The notes under the pieces are model-generated. The model was not told where the DNA came from, did not search any database, and saw only the letters and a list, made by a program, of their open reading frames with translations. Shown here in pieces: positions 44,093 through 54,400 of a stretch of DNA of 64,000 nt (the stretch's first letter is position 1; each line of letters starts with the position of its first letter). A program made the position numbers and the translations under genes. Location: positions 124,001-188,000 of the forward strand of contig CAJODL010000005.1 of the NCBI GenBank assembly GCA_905233165.1, written 5' to 3'. Source of the DNA: an uncultured Prevotella sp. GTDB lineage: Bacteria > Bacteroidota > Bacteroidia > Bacteroidales > Bacteroidaceae.

Positions 44093-45256
44093 TTAGCAAA
44101 TTTTCCGAGAACCTTGTCCTATAACTACATTATAGACCTTTGGTTCGTGACCATACTTGGCATTGAATTTCTCTTTTGCAGTCTTGATGAAATTATCGTA
44201 AAGTTCATCCTTAACGAGATTGATGGTACAGCCACCGAAGCCACCACCCATAATACGTGAACCTGTCACACCACATTCTTTTGCGATATCGTTGAGGTAG
44301 TCGAGTTCTTCACAACTTACTTCATAATCCTTTGAGAGTCCCTTATGGGTAGCATACATCAGTTCGCCAACCTTCTCATAGTCACCAGCATTGAGAGCAT
44401 CGCAGACACCGAGTACACGGTCTTTCTCACCAAGTACGAAGGTAGCACGCTGAATATCTTCTGCAGAAACATCACCCTTCACTTCCTCAAGGTCTTCCCA
44501 TGTGCAGTCGCGAAGAGTATTTATAGAACGTTCTGGATGCTTTGCCTGAACAGCCTTTGCTACATTCTCGCAACTATTACGACGGTCATTATAAGGAGAA
44601 CCAGCAAGTTCATGCTTTACGCAACTATTGAGCAACACCAGTTTATAGCCAACAGGCTTGAATGGGAAGTATTCAAACTCGCGAGAGTTGCAGTCAAGAC
44701 GCATCAACTTACCCTCTTCTCCAAAGACAGAAGCAAACTGGTCCATGATGCCGCAGTTGCAGCCTATATACTTATGCTCTGTTGCCTGACCAGCGAGAAC
44801 TATGTCCCACTTTGACACCTTATTATTAGCAAAAAGGTCGTTCAGGGCACAGCCAAAGCAGCTCTCCATAGCAGCAGAAGATGACATACCAGCACCAAGA
44901 GGAACATCTCCAGCAAAGGCAATATTAAAGCCTTTCACGTCAACACCAAGGAGTTGGAATTCTTTCACCATACCATAGATGAAACGAGCCCATGTGGCAT
45001 TTGGTCCCTTAGGGTCATTGACATCAAACTCTACACGATCCTTGAGGTCAATAGAATATGCCATAACCTTGTTAGTGCCATTAGGACGGAGCTCTGCCAT
45101 AACACCTGTATCAACAGCTCCGGGAAACACATAACCGCCATTATAATCGGTATGCTCACCTATGAGGTTGATACGTCCTGGAGAGAAATAAATATTACCT
45201 GTCTGTCCATCAAAATGCTTGATGAAACGCGAACGAACAAATTCTATATCTACCAT
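44093..45256 (-). CDS. galK: galactokinase
   Basis: 387 residues with the GHMP kinase motifs: GRINLIGEHTDYNGGYVFPG (substrate site), PLGAGMSSSAAMESCFG (phosphate loop) and GSRIMGGGFGGCTINLV. It phosphorylates galactose at C1 for the Leloir pathway; galT and galE are not in the window. It follows uxaC on the same strand after a 101-base repeat-filled gap and may be co-transcribed with it. Confidence 0.96.
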   Translation of the reverse strand: MVDIEFVRSRFIKHFDGQTGNIYFSPGRINLIGEHTDYNGGYVFPGAVDTGVMAELRPNGTNKVMAYSIDLKDRVEFDVNDPKGPNATWARFIYGMVKEFQLLGVDVKGFNIAFAGDVPLGAGMSSSAAMESCFGCALNDLFANNKVSKWDIVLAGQATEHKYIGCNCGIMDQFASVFGEEGKLMRLDCNSREFEYFPFKPVGYKLVLLNSCVKHELAGSPYNDRRNSCENVAKAVQAKHPERSINTLRDCTWEDLEEVKGDVSAEDIQRATFVLGEKDRVLGVCDALNAGDYEKVGELMYATHKGLSKDYEVSCEELDYLNDIAKECGVTGSRIMGGGFGGCTINLVKDELYDNFIKTAKEKFNAKYGHEPKVYNVVIGQGSRKIC

Positions 45257-45352
45257 TTTTAAAAGTTTATAGTTTATAGTTTAAAGTCGGTTTAAGAGTT
45301 TAAGGAGTTTAAGGAATTTTAGCCTTTGACCTTAGACCTTTGACCTTTGACC
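45257..45352 (-). repeat. AGTTTAA and GGTCAAA short repeats between uxaC and galK
   Basis: The tract read on the minus strand begins 6 bases after the uxaC stop with GGTCAAAGGTCAAAGGTCTAA units and then changes to CTTAAAC / ATAAACT units up to the galK start. Almost the entire intergenic gap consists of such repeats. Confidence 0.8.
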
Positions 45353-45357
45353 GTTAT

Positions 45358-46776
45358 TTAAAAGTTAAAATAATTCTTTGCGTTGTTGTAGCTAACATCC
45401 TCTACCATCTGGCGGACGCGTTTCTCCTCATAGCCTGTGAATGGCACCATACCCTTCTCGATGTCGTTGCCGAGGAGGTTACAGAAGGTTCTGCGGAAGT
45501 ACTCGTGACGAGGATATGACAGGAATGAGCGAGAGTCTGTCAACATGCCAACGAAACGGCTGAGCAGACCAAGCAATGAGAGAGCATTCATCTGCTTCTC
45601 CATACCATCCTTCTGGTCGAGGAACCACCATCCTGAACCCCATTGTATCTTACCTGGGCAAGAACCATCCTGGAAGTTACCAAGCATAGTAGCAATAACT
45701 TCGTTTGCGCATGGGTTAAGGTTATAGAGAATTGTCTTTGTGAGTTTTCCTTGAACATTCAGTTCATCGAGGAAGTGTGAACAAGCCTTTGCTGTTGTGA
45801 ACTCACCGATAGAGTCGAAACCAGTATCTGCACCCAACTGGTTGAACATCTTCGTATTGTTATTACGGATAGCACCATAGTGGAACTGCTGTGTCCAGCC
45901 AGCATTATAATCCATAATAGCCATTTCCTTCAGGAAGGCATGCTTGAACTGACGCTGCTCAGCAACAGTTGGTGTCTTGCCAGAGAGAGCCTTCTGCATG
46001 ATAGTATCAATCTCTGCATCGGTATATGGCTCATCATAGAACTCCTCGATACCATGATCAGACAACTTACAACCCTTTGAAGCGAAGAAGTCATGACGCT
46101 TCTGGAGAGCATTCACCATATCGGCAAATTTCTTAATCTCTACGCCAGAAACCTGCTCCAGTTTTTCAATATAGCCCTTCCATGTAGCAGCCTCAATATT
46201 CATAGCAGCATCAGGACGCCATGCAGGAATCATACGTGTCTTGCAAGAAGCATCAGCAGCAACTATATCGTGCCACTCAAGGGTATCAACAGGATCGTCG
46301 GTAGTACATACTGTCTCAACGTTATAATGCTCCATAAGTCCGCGTGGAGTGAACTTTGGATCATTCTTTATCATGTCGTTACACTTATCAAAGATAGCAC
46401 GAGCATTCTCAGGATTCAAAGTCTCAGTAATACCAAAAGCAGTCTTGAGCTCAAGGTGTGTCCAATGATAGAGAGGATTACGGAAGGTATATGGCACAGT
46501 TTCTGCCCACTTCTCAAACTTCTCCCAATCGCTGGTATCCTTACCTGTACAGAAACGTTCGTCAACACCATTAGAACGCATAGCGCGCCACTTATAATGG
46601 TCGCCCATGAGCCATATCTGGGCTATTGATTCAAAACGCTTATTCTCTGCCACCATCTGAGGAATCAAATGGCAGTGGTAGTCGATAATCGGCATCTTTG
46701 CCGCATGGTTGTGATACAAATCCTGCGCAGTTTCTGTCTCAAGCAGGAAATTCTTGTCATTGAATGATTTAATCAT
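45358..46776 (-). CDS. uxaC: glucuronate isomerase
   Basis: 472 residues. MPIIDYHCHLIPQMVAENKR (metal-binding HxH), TDDPVDTLEWH, FHYGAIRNNNTKMF and DSRSFLSYPRHEYFRRTFCN are typical of uronate isomerase, which converts glucuronate/galacturonate to fructuronate/tagaturonate. With the polygalacturonate-binding type proteins at 6-10 kb it suggests use of pectin or glucuronoxylan sugars, though no other uronate gene is here. Confidence 0.96.
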   Translation of the reverse strand: MIKSFNDKNFLLETETAQDLYHNHAAKMPIIDYHCHLIPQMVAENKRFESIAQIWLMGDHYKWRAMRSNGVDERFCTGKDTSDWEKFEKWAETVPYTFRNPLYHWTHLELKTAFGITETLNPENARAIFDKCNDMIKNDPKFTPRGLMEHYNVETVCTTDDPVDTLEWHDIVAADASCKTRMIPAWRPDAAMNIEAATWKGYIEKLEQVSGVEIKKFADMVNALQKRHDFFASKGCKLSDHGIEEFYDEPYTDAEIDTIMQKALSGKTPTVAEQRQFKHAFLKEMAIMDYNAGWTQQFHYGAIRNNNTKMFNQLGADTGFDSIGEFTTAKACSHFLDELNVQGKLTKTILYNLNPCANEVIATMLGNFQDGSCPGKIQWGSGWWFLDQKDGMEKQMNALSLLGLLSRFVGMLTDSRSFLSYPRHEYFRRTFCNLLGNDIEKGMVPFTGYEEKRVRQMVEDVSYNNAKNYFNF

Positions 46777-46929
46777 AACAGGTTAGTATTAAAATTATAT
46801 TAAACTTTAAATTATTTGTTTCATGTTTCAAGTTTGACTTCGTCGATACCCGTAAGACTCCCCGTTTTGTCTAAGCCTCCCCGCAGGGGCAACATCGGCT
46901 TGACATCACTGGTCGCTTTGCGTGCATTC

Positions 46930-46979
46930 AGGTTTCAAGTTTCAAAGACCTTTGACCTTAGACCTTAGACCTTAGACCT
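46930..46979 (-). repeat. GGTCTAA/GGTCAAA short repeat at the PBP1A stop
   Basis: On the minus strand TAGGTCTAAGGTCTAAGG and following units start at the TAG stop of the penicillin-binding protein gene. Further on, 46840-46920 holds a GC-richer stretch with the small palindrome CCCC-GCA-GGGG at 46879-46889 and no gene. Confidence 0.8.
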
Positions 46980-49281
46980 ACTCAAACACATCTTCTATAC
47001 TGAAGTCATCTTCTTCAAGACCTATGTCAGTATCTTTGGCACACGGATTAAAGAACTCAGGTATTTCGAATTGTTCTTCTGGCCGGTATGGCAATGTGGT
47101 ATCTGCAAATACCTTCTTTATATAGTATGCAAATATTGGTAATGCCATTGTAGCACCCTGTCCCATATAAGTGTTGTCGAAGTGGATATCACGATCCTCA
47201 CCACCTACCCAACATCCAGAAACAAGGCTTGGAGTAATACCCATAAACCATCCGTCAGACTGAAGGTTAGTAGTACCAGTCTTTCCCGCCAATGCTGCTT
47301 TGATGCCGTGAGCATATCTCAGACGGCTACCAGTACCACCGTCTATAACACCCTGAAGCATATCGAGCATCTTATATGACGACTCTGCAGAAATAGCTTC
47401 GTTGACACGAGGTTCGAAACGAGCCAAGACCTGTCCAGTCCTGTCTTCTATGCGTGTTACCATTAATGGAGCACAACGTATTCCCTGATTGGCAAATGCT
47501 GTATAGGCACTGACCATCTCAAGAAGAGATATCTCACATGAACCAAGACACAACGTAGGAGTTGGATCAACACCTGGGAGGTTTATGCCATAGTTTCTTG
47601 TTAGGAATTCCTTGAATACTCTTCCATCATAAGAGAAGCGTTTCATCAACTGTGTAGAAGCACCATTGAGAGACCTCTTCAGAGCGTTTCGTATGGGCAA
47701 TGTGCCACCACCAGCTCCCTTAACATGCCAGTTGGCATAAGCAGATGAATTGGAAATAGGGTCGCATGGTGTCAAACCATTCTCCATAGCAAGAGAATAA
47801 AGATAAGGTTTGATGGTAGAACCTACCTGACGCCTACCCTCTCCTACCATATCGTATTCGAAGGTAAAGAAGTCAACACCTCCCACATAAGCCTTTACCT
47901 GTCCTGTCTTTACCTCCATAGAGCAAAAGCCCGAACGCAGGAATGACTTGATATATCTGATAGAGTCGAAAGGAGTTATCGTAGTGTCTATCATTCCCTT
48001 GTAAGAGAATAGAGATGTCTCTGTCTTCTTATAGAATGATTCACGTATTTCCTTCTCGCTATATCCGGCATCCCTCATTCTGTACCAACGCGGACTGTTT
48101 CTTATGCTTCGCTCCAAAATGGCGTCAACCTGTGCCTGGGATGTATAGCGTGAGAACGGAGCATTGGGCTTTAATTTATTTGCGCTTCTAAAAGCTGGCT
48201 GCAAGTATTTTGCCAGATGCTCAAGCATAGCCTGCTCTGCATATTTCTGCATTCGGCTGTCAATAGTAGTGTATATCTTCAAGCCATCCTTGTGAACATC
48301 ATAAGGTGTGCCGTCTTTCTTAAGATTCTTGTTACACCATCCTGCCAATGGGTCATTAGCCCATGCCACAGAGTCGATGTAGTACTTAGTATAATTCCAC
48401 GAAGGATAGTTCTCTCTGCGTGGATGTTCCATCATCATATATTTACGCAGGTACTCTCTGAAATATGGTGCAATACCGGCTGTAACCTCCTTTTGTTTGA
48501 ATTTAAGTCCGAGAGGTTTTTCTGAACTTTCACGATACTGTGCATGGGATATATATCCAGCTTTTTCCATCTGCTGGAGCACCACATTACGACGCTCTCT
48601 GCAACGCTCTTCATAACGTCTTGGATTGAAGTATGAAGGATTCTTACACAATCCCACCAACATTGCCGACTCTTCAAGTGTCAGGTCTTTTGGTTCCTTG
48701 GAGAAATATGTATTGGCAGCATTCTTAATACCGACAGCATTATGCAGGAAATCAAACTGGTCGAGATACATCGTAACGATTTCCTCTTTAGTGAAGTTAC
48801 GCTCCAGTTTTATTGCGATAATCCATTCTATAGGCTTCTGCATCAGACGTTCCTTTGTGCTATGAGCCCTTGACGAATACAACTGCTTTGCCAACTGCTG
48901 CGTAATGGTAGAACCACCACCAGCACTCTGCTGACCCATAATACCACGCTTTACCAATGCTCTGCCAATGGCAACAAAATCAACGCCAGAATGTTCATAG
49001 AAACGAGCATCCTCAGTAGCAACAAGCGCTTCTACGACATAAGGACTTATCTTATTGAAATCAACATGTATGCGATTTTGGTTTCCTACATTCCACATTC
49101 CCATCAATCTACCATCAGCGGTATATACCTGAGAAGCAAAGCGGTCAACAGGATTCTGTAGGTCTTCCATATCAGGCATATATCCTATAATACCGTTCCA
49201 TATCAAAAAGACAACAACACCGACAAAACATACAATGCTTGCCAGTATTGACCAAAGAGTTATAACGAATTTACGTCTCAT
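46978..49281 (-). CDS. class A penicillin-binding protein (PBP1A-type)
   Basis: 767 residues from ATG 49281 (MRRKFVITLWSI); eighteen more in-frame codons exist upstream but overlap the -7 box. One N-terminal membrane anchor precedes a GT51 glycosyltransferase domain (ATEDARFYEHSGVDF, GGSTITQQLAKQLY) and a transpeptidase domain with active Ser in GSTIKPYLYSLA, SLNGAS and KTGTTNLQSDGWF. It polymerises and cross-links peptidoglycan on the periplasmic face. The end is acidic (DIGLEEDDFSIEDVFE). Its stop is inside a short repeat. Confidence 0.94.
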   Translation of the reverse strand: MRRKFVITLWSILASIVCFVGVVVFLIWNGIIGYMPDMEDLQNPVDRFASQVYTADGRLMGMWNVGNQNRIHVDFNKISPYVVEALVATEDARFYEHSGVDFVAIGRALVKRGIMGQQSAGGGSTITQQLAKQLYSSRAHSTKERLMQKPIEWIIAIKLERNFTKEEIVTMYLDQFDFLHNAVGIKNAANTYFSKEPKDLTLEESAMLVGLCKNPSYFNPRRYEERCRERRNVVLQQMEKAGYISHAQYRESSEKPLGLKFKQKEVTAGIAPYFREYLRKYMMMEHPRRENYPSWNYTKYYIDSVAWANDPLAGWCNKNLKKDGTPYDVHKDGLKIYTTIDSRMQKYAEQAMLEHLAKYLQPAFRSANKLKPNAPFSRYTSQAQVDAILERSIRNSPRWYRMRDAGYSEKEIRESFYKKTETSLFSYKGMIDTTITPFDSIRYIKSFLRSGFCSMEVKTGQVKAYVGGVDFFTFEYDMVGEGRRQVGSTIKPYLYSLAMENGLTPCDPISNSSAYANWHVKGAGGGTLPIRNALKRSLNGASTQLMKRFSYDGRVFKEFLTRNYGINLPGVDPTPTLCLGSCEISLLEMVSAYTAFANQGIRCAPLMVTRIEDRTGQVLARFEPRVNEAISAESSYKMLDMLQGVIDGGTGSRLRYAHGIKAALAGKTGTTNLQSDGWFMGITPSLVSGCWVGGEDRDIHFDNTYMGQGATMALPIFAYYIKKVFADTTLPYRPEEQFEIPEFFNPCAKDTDIGLEEDDFSIEDVFE

Positions 49282-49304
49282 CAATTTTTGAAAAATTATT
49301 TTGT

Positions 49305-49313
49305 TGCAAAGAT
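49305..49313 (-). promoter_or_regulatory. -7 box for the PBP1A gene
   Basis: TATCTTTGC on the minus strand, 23 bases before the ATG at 49281. Confidence 0.6.
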
Positions 49314-49420
49314 AATAAAAAATGAAGAATGACATAGGTCAAGTACCACTTTCACCCCACTTTTCCTGTTAAAAAAACTAAAAAGATGGCAGCCCCAATC
49401 CTATTTCCTTAATCTTTTAG

Positions 49421-49429
49421 TATTTTTGC
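49421..49429 (+). promoter_or_regulatory. -7 box for pyrBI
   Basis: TATTTTTGC. A TTG within the box begins the longest frame, which rules that start out in favour of ATG 49450. Confidence 0.6.
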
Positions 49430-49449
49430 ACGAAATTTATGACAACAAC

Positions 49450-50385
49450 ATGGACTTTGTAACCATTTCAAACTTTACCAAAGAAGAACTCCTCCATCTG
49501 ATTACAATGGCAGAGGAGTTTGAAAAACATCCTAATCGTGAATTACTAAAAGGCAAGATTGTCGCTACCCTCTTTTTCGAGCCAAGTACCCGTACACGTT
49601 TGTCTTTCGAGACAGCAGCAAACAGGCTTGGAGCTCGTGTAATAGGCTTTGCTGACCCAAAAATCACAAGCGGCACAAAAGGCGAAACGCTAAAAGACAC
49701 ACTGCTCATGGTGTCCAACTATGCTGACATCATCGCCATGCGTCATTACATAGAGGGTGCTGCACAATACGCCTCAGAAATAGCCCCGGTGCCTATTGTA
49801 AATGCTGGAGATGGTGCACACGAGCATCCTTCACAATGTCTGCTGGACCTGTATTCCATATATAAGACACAAGGGACATTGGAGAATCTGAACATATATC
49901 TCGTTGGCGACCTTAAATATGGCAGAACAGTACACTCGCTGATAACAGCGATGCGTCATTTCAACCCAACGTTCCATTTCGTTGCGCCAGAAGAGTTGGC
50001 TATGCCACAAGAGTACAAGTTATATTGCCAGGAGCACGGAATAAGATATATTGAGCATACAGACTTCAATGAAGACGTTATTGCCGATGCAGACATTATA
50101 TATATGACACGCGTGCAGAAGGAACGTTTCTCTGACCTCATGGAATACGAGAAGGTAAAGAACGTATATGTCCTCAATCGCGAGATGCTCCATAAGACAA
50201 AGGACAACATGAAGATTCTTCACCCCCTGCCTCGTGTCAACGAAATAGCATACGACGTAGATGACGATCCACATGCATACTACATACAACAGGCACAAAA
50301 CGGCCTGTATGCTCGTGAAGCAATCTTTGCACATTGCTTAGGAATAACCCTTGAGGAAATCAAAAACGACAAGACAATAATTTAA
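49450..50385 (+). CDS. pyrB: aspartate carbamoyltransferase catalytic chain
   Basis: 311 residues from ATG 49450. [13 protein letters not shown] is the carbamoyl-phosphate loop; [40 protein letters not shown] and HPLPRVNEI complete the active site. It catalyses the first committed step of pyrimidine synthesis. It is followed by pyrI after a 74-base repeat tract. Confidence 0.96.
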   Translation: MDFVTISNFTKEELLHLITMAEEFEKHPNRELLKGKIVATLFFEPSTRTRLSFETAANRLGARVIGFADPKITSGTKGETLKDTLLMVSNYADIIAMRHYIEGAAQYASEIAPVPIVNAGDGAHEHPSQCLLDLYSIYKTQGTLENLNIYLVGDLKYGRTVHSLITAMRHFNPTFHFVAPEELAMPQEYKLYCQEHGIRYIEHTDFNEDVIADADIIYMTRVQKERFSDLMEYEKVKNVYVLNREMLHKTKDNMKILHPLPRVNEIAYDVDDDPHAYYIQQAQNGLYAREAIFAHCLGITLEEIKNDKTII

Positions 50386-50456
50386 CTTTCCCTTTAACTC
50401 CCCCTTTAACTCCCTTTTTAACTCCTTACTTTAACTCCCTTTTTAACTCCCAATTA
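50386..50456 (+). repeat. CTTTAACTCCC tandem repeat between pyrB and pyrI
   Basis: Six or so units of 10-12 bases (CCCTTTAACTC / CCTTTTTAACTC) begin at the pyrB stop and run to the pyrI start. Similar TTAACTCCC units occur at 63500-63550. Confidence 0.85.
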
Positions 50457-50459
50457 TAA

Positions 50460-50921
50460 ATGCATACACCACAGAAACAACTACTGGTTGCTGCTATTGA
50501 GAACGGCACAGTAATAGACCATATTCCAGCTGAGAAGACTTTTCAGGTAGTATCGCTCCTGGAACTCGATAAGATGGAAACCCCTTTCACCATCGGACAA
50601 AACTACAGTTCAGAAAAAGTAGGCAAAAAAGGCCTCATAAAGGTATTCGACAGATTCTTTACCGACGAAGAGATTTCACGACTCTCTGTTGTTGCTCCAA
50701 AGGTAGTGCTGAGCAACATAAAAGGTTATGAGGTAGTAGAGAAGAAAACAGTAGAGACACCTGACGAACTGAAGGGTATCATACGCTGCAACAACCCTAA
50801 ATGCATCACCAACAACGAACCCATGCAGACAGTCTTTCGTGTAGTAAACAAGCAGTTGGGAACTGTTAGATGTCACTATTGCGATAAGGAGCAAGACATA
50901 AAATTCGTGGAGTTGGTATAG
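50460..50921 (+). CDS. pyrI: aspartate carbamoyltransferase regulatory chain
   Basis: 153 residues. The allosteric domain (AAIENGTVIDHIPAEKTFQVV) is followed by a zinc domain with four cysteines, CNNPKC and CHYC. PyrI binds the catalytic trimers and carries nucleotide feedback control. No standard Shine-Dalgarno sequence is visible because the repeat tract reaches the start codon. Confidence 0.96.
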   Translation: MHTPQKQLLVAAIENGTVIDHIPAEKTFQVVSLLELDKMETPFTIGQNYSSEKVGKKGLIKVFDRFFTDEEISRLSVVAPKVVLSNIKGYEVVEKKTVETPDELKGIIRCNNPKCITNNEPMQTVFRVVNKQLGTVRCHYCDKEQDIKFVELV

Positions 50922-50949
50922 AAAAATTTGCACATTTCAAAAAAAAGTA

Positions 50950-50958
50950 GTACCTTTG
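50950..50958 (+). promoter_or_regulatory. -7 box for tRNA-Arg
   Basis: TACCTTTGC, 50 bases before the tRNA. Confidence 0.65.
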
Positions 50959-51008
50959 CACGCGAATTTGAGAAAAACGAGGTTTTCCTCATGCTGGCGA
51001 AATATGAT

Positions 51009-51082
51009 GGTCTCGTAGCTCAGCTGGATAGAGCAACAGCCTTCTAAGCTGTGGGTCCGGGGTTCGAATCCCCGCGGGATCA
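51009..51082 (+). tRNA. tRNA-Arg (anticodon UCU)
   Basis: GGTCTCG pairs with CGGGATC (with G-U pairs). The anticodon loop CTTCTAA has TCT, the D arm AGCTCAGCTGGATAGAGC and T loop TTCGAAT are regular. Confidence 0.95.
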
Positions 51083-51091
51083 CCGAAAAAG

Positions 51092-51122
51092 GAAGAAAGT
51101 TTGATGCTTTCTTCTTTTTTTT
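51092..51122 (+). terminator. intrinsic terminator of tRNA-Arg
   Basis: GAAGAAAG pairs with CTTTCTTC around a 7-base loop, followed by eight T. Confidence 0.85.
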
Positions 51123-51129
51123 CTCCCCT

Positions 51130-51205
51130 CTGAGTTCTGAGCTCTTAGTTCTTAGTTCTTAGTTCTTAGCTCTTAGTTCTTAGTTCTTAGCTCTTAGTTC
51201 TTCCA
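51130..51205. repeat. TTAGTTC/TTAGCTC short repeats
   Basis: About nine units of TTAGTTC or TTAGCTC, 7 bases each, and some TTCCATC. Together with the next tract it fills the gap between tRNA-Arg and hsdR. Confidence 0.85.
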
Positions 51206-51240
51206 TCTTCCATCATATCCACACTCTACCCAGTTTCTAA

Positions 51241-51321
51241 GCTCCTCCGTGGAGCATAGGCGTAGGATAGGCGTAGGATAGGCGTAGCATAGGCGTAGGA
51301 TAGGCGTAGCATAGGAGAAGC
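51241..51321. repeat. hairpin GCTCC/GGAGC followed by six 11-base repeats
   Basis: GCTCC-TCCGT-GGAGC (51241-51255) is followed by ATAGGCGTAGG or ATAGGCGTAGC six times without gaps (51256-51321, last unit diverged). The period of 11 does not maintain a reading frame. Confidence 0.9.
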
Positions 51322-51395
51322 CCACAGCATTTTTCAGGGCAAAAAAGGTGCCTTTTTCACTATTAACTCTTATCTTTTAACTCTTAACTGAATCA

Positions 51396-51425
51396 GGCCC
51401 ACCCCGGAGGGTGAGCCCTATTTTT
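51396..51425 (+). terminator. hairpin at the hsdR stop
   Basis: GGCCCACCC pairs with GGGTGAGCC around CGGA, followed on the plus strand by CTATTTTTA. On the minus strand the hairpin directly follows the hsdR stop, without a T run, so termination of the operon is uncertain. Confidence 0.55.
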
Positions 51426-54400
51426 ATGCCACTTTAAACGTGAAGACTTCGTTATCTTGAAGGTCTGGACGTTGTGTGATGTTTCTTACATAGTCGCGAA
51501 TCAGATGCAGCCATTCTTTTTGCTTCATGCTGAAATATTTTTCCTGAAATTCCTTCTGACATTCTGCAACAATCTTCAGTATTGTTGTTCCTTCATCAAG
51601 TGCCATCATATTATGTATCAGGCGACGCTCATCCGTATCAGGAAGAATCTCTGTCAATACCGAGCCTTCTGGAACAAGCCTCAATTCCATCGCTTTGTTT
51701 GAATCTACAGTGCCATGATAATGGTTATGAACATTCAGGTTTATGACAGGTTGGAAGTTTCCTTCATCATCAGCCCATCTGTTACATTGAGCCATTACCG
51801 TTTGAAGAGCCTGTTCCTGACCCTCTGGTGGATAGTGATATTTTTTCAGCAGTCGCTTCACCATCACTCGCATCTTGGCACGTGCAGAATCCTTGTGATT
51901 CCAGTCTATGGTTCTATTCTTGCGAAGCTGCTCTGTCAGTTCTTTTGTGAGTTTTACGAATTCCTCATTTGAATATGCATCCTTTACTCCCTGAGGTGAC
52001 GACAATGCATCATAGAAAGCCTTCTCTTCTGTTGTCAGTCCCAACTCGTTGCCTTCCTCTTCACATCGTCTTATTTCTTCTGCCATCCTAAGCAGTTCTG
52101 CTATCACCTCTTCATTGGTTAGCATACCTTTTAGGTAGTTAGACAGAGCATTATTCATCATTTCGCTGAATTTCAGACTTTGTACGATATTGGTTCGCTC
52201 AAATTTCCGTATTTTATCCCGAACAAGATTCTCCAAAAGTTTCAGAGCCAGATTACGTTCTTTCATCTTCTTAATCTCATTCAGGAAACTCTGGTCAAAT
52301 AGTGAGAACTTCACATTGGGGGTCAGCACCTCCACACCCTGACTTTGCAGACTCTGTTCCAATAAGCGAGATATTCGCTCGTTTATGTCATGTTTCGATA
52401 TGGTGGTTCCCTTTGCATCCAGTCTTAGAAGCATAACCCTCACTGCATCCATGAAGGTGACTTCCAGCTTATCATGATCAGGAATCAACGACTTACACAA
52501 TGTCTGTGCATTATGCAGTAATTGGCTTTCAGTAATAAAGTTTTTGCGTCTTTCCTGCTTATCCCCCTCCAGCATGAAATTCACTCCACTTGTAATCAGT
52601 TTGCTGCGTTCTGGGTCTGTACCTTCATACCATCTGCTATAATCAAATCCATGCAACAGGTCGCGACATATCTCTAACTTCTCTTGGAACTTTACTAATG
52701 CAGTCTTTCCAATATCAGGGTCACCAAACTGCTTCTTGTCACGACTTGTATAGTCCTGCATAGCTTGTTTCAAAGCGCCTGCTATACCCACATAATCTAC
52801 AACCAAGCCACCTTCCTTTTCAGGGAACACACGATTTACGCGAGCTATAGCCTGCATCAGATTGTGTTCCTTCATAGGTTTATAGACATACATGGTTGCA
52901 AGACTTGGTACATCAAAACCTGTCAGCCACATATCTACAACAATGGCAATCTTCATTGGGCTGTTGTCATCCTTGAAGAGGGCTGCATATTCTTTGTTCC
53001 GCTTGGCATCTATCACATCGTGCCACTCTTCTTTATCCGTATTTGCAGCACTTGCCACCACATGAATCTTCTCAGTCCATCCTGGGCGCATCTCCAGTAT
53101 CTTCCTGTAAATCTTCACAGCAGCCTCTTTGTTGTATGCCACTATCATCGCCTTACCTGTCAGTTCATACTGGCGATTCTTCTCGTAGTGTTCTATGATG
53201 TCTTTACAGAGACTCCCTATCGTATCAGGATGACATAATATCTCTTTCAGTCCGCTATTCTCCTGACGTGCCTTATTTATCTGTTCATCAGTTGCTCCTT
53301 CGTCTGCCAGATTATCAAACTCTTCATCCAGTTTCCGCAAGGCATCTTCATTCAGATTCAATTTGATGACACGGCTTTCATAATAGACTGGTTTTGTTGC
53401 GCCATCGGCAACAGCCTGAGTCATATCATAGACATCAATATAGTCACCAAACACTTCCTTTGTATCTCTATCCCTTTGAGATATTGGTGTACCTGTAAAA
53501 CCTATAAACGAGGCATGAGGCAATGACTCGCGCATGAATAGCGCAAAGCCTTTCTTCATCTTCTCTGCTTTCGCATCCCAGTGTTCATCACCATATTGTG
53601 AACGGTGTGCCTCGTCTGTTATTACTATGATGTTATTCCTGTCACTCAGCAGCCCTGTTCCCTCTTCAAACTTCTGAATGGTAGTGAAGATAACCCCTCC
53701 TGTCTGTAAGTCTTTCAATTTCCTTACGAGGTCTTCACGTCCTGCTGTCTTGGTAAGCTTTCCCTTTTCATTCAGGTCGAAGCCAACACGTTGCGGTTCC
53801 TGTCTGATAAACTTCTGGCATCCTGCAAACTGCTCATATAGCTGCTGGTCCAAATCGTTTCTGTCTGTCACCACAACAATGGTGCATTGTGGATAGAGCT
53901 GTATCAACCTATGCACATAAAACACCATTGAGAGACTCTTTCCTGAGCCTTGTGTGTGCCAGAAGACGCCAATCTTACCATCGCCACCTATTGCCGTATC
54001 TGTCTTTACCAAAGCCTTATTCACAGCAAAGTATTGATGATAGGCTCCCATGATTTTTGCTGTCTTTCCGTCCTTATGGTCAAAGCAGATGAAGTTCTGT
54101 ATGATGTCAATAAGTCTTTCTCTCCTGAAGATACCATTGAAGAATGTTTCGTAGTCAGCTATGGCATTTGTCTCTACCGTCCCATCTACACTCTTCCATT
54201 CCATGTAGCGGTTTTCCTTAGCTGTGATGGTGCCAGCCTTTGAGGTCAGTTGGTCGCTGATAACTGAGAAAGCATTATATACAAACAGAGAAGGACATTT
54301 CTGCTGATACTGCTTTATTTGCAGATAAGCATCCTCATCACTGGCTTCTTCCCTTGTAGGTGATTTCAATTCTATCACAACAAGGGGCAGACCATTGATA

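Noticed and set aside
51130..51321. Possible CRISPR array
   Set aside because: The units are 7 and 11 bases, directly adjacent, without spacers, and there are no cas genes in the window.
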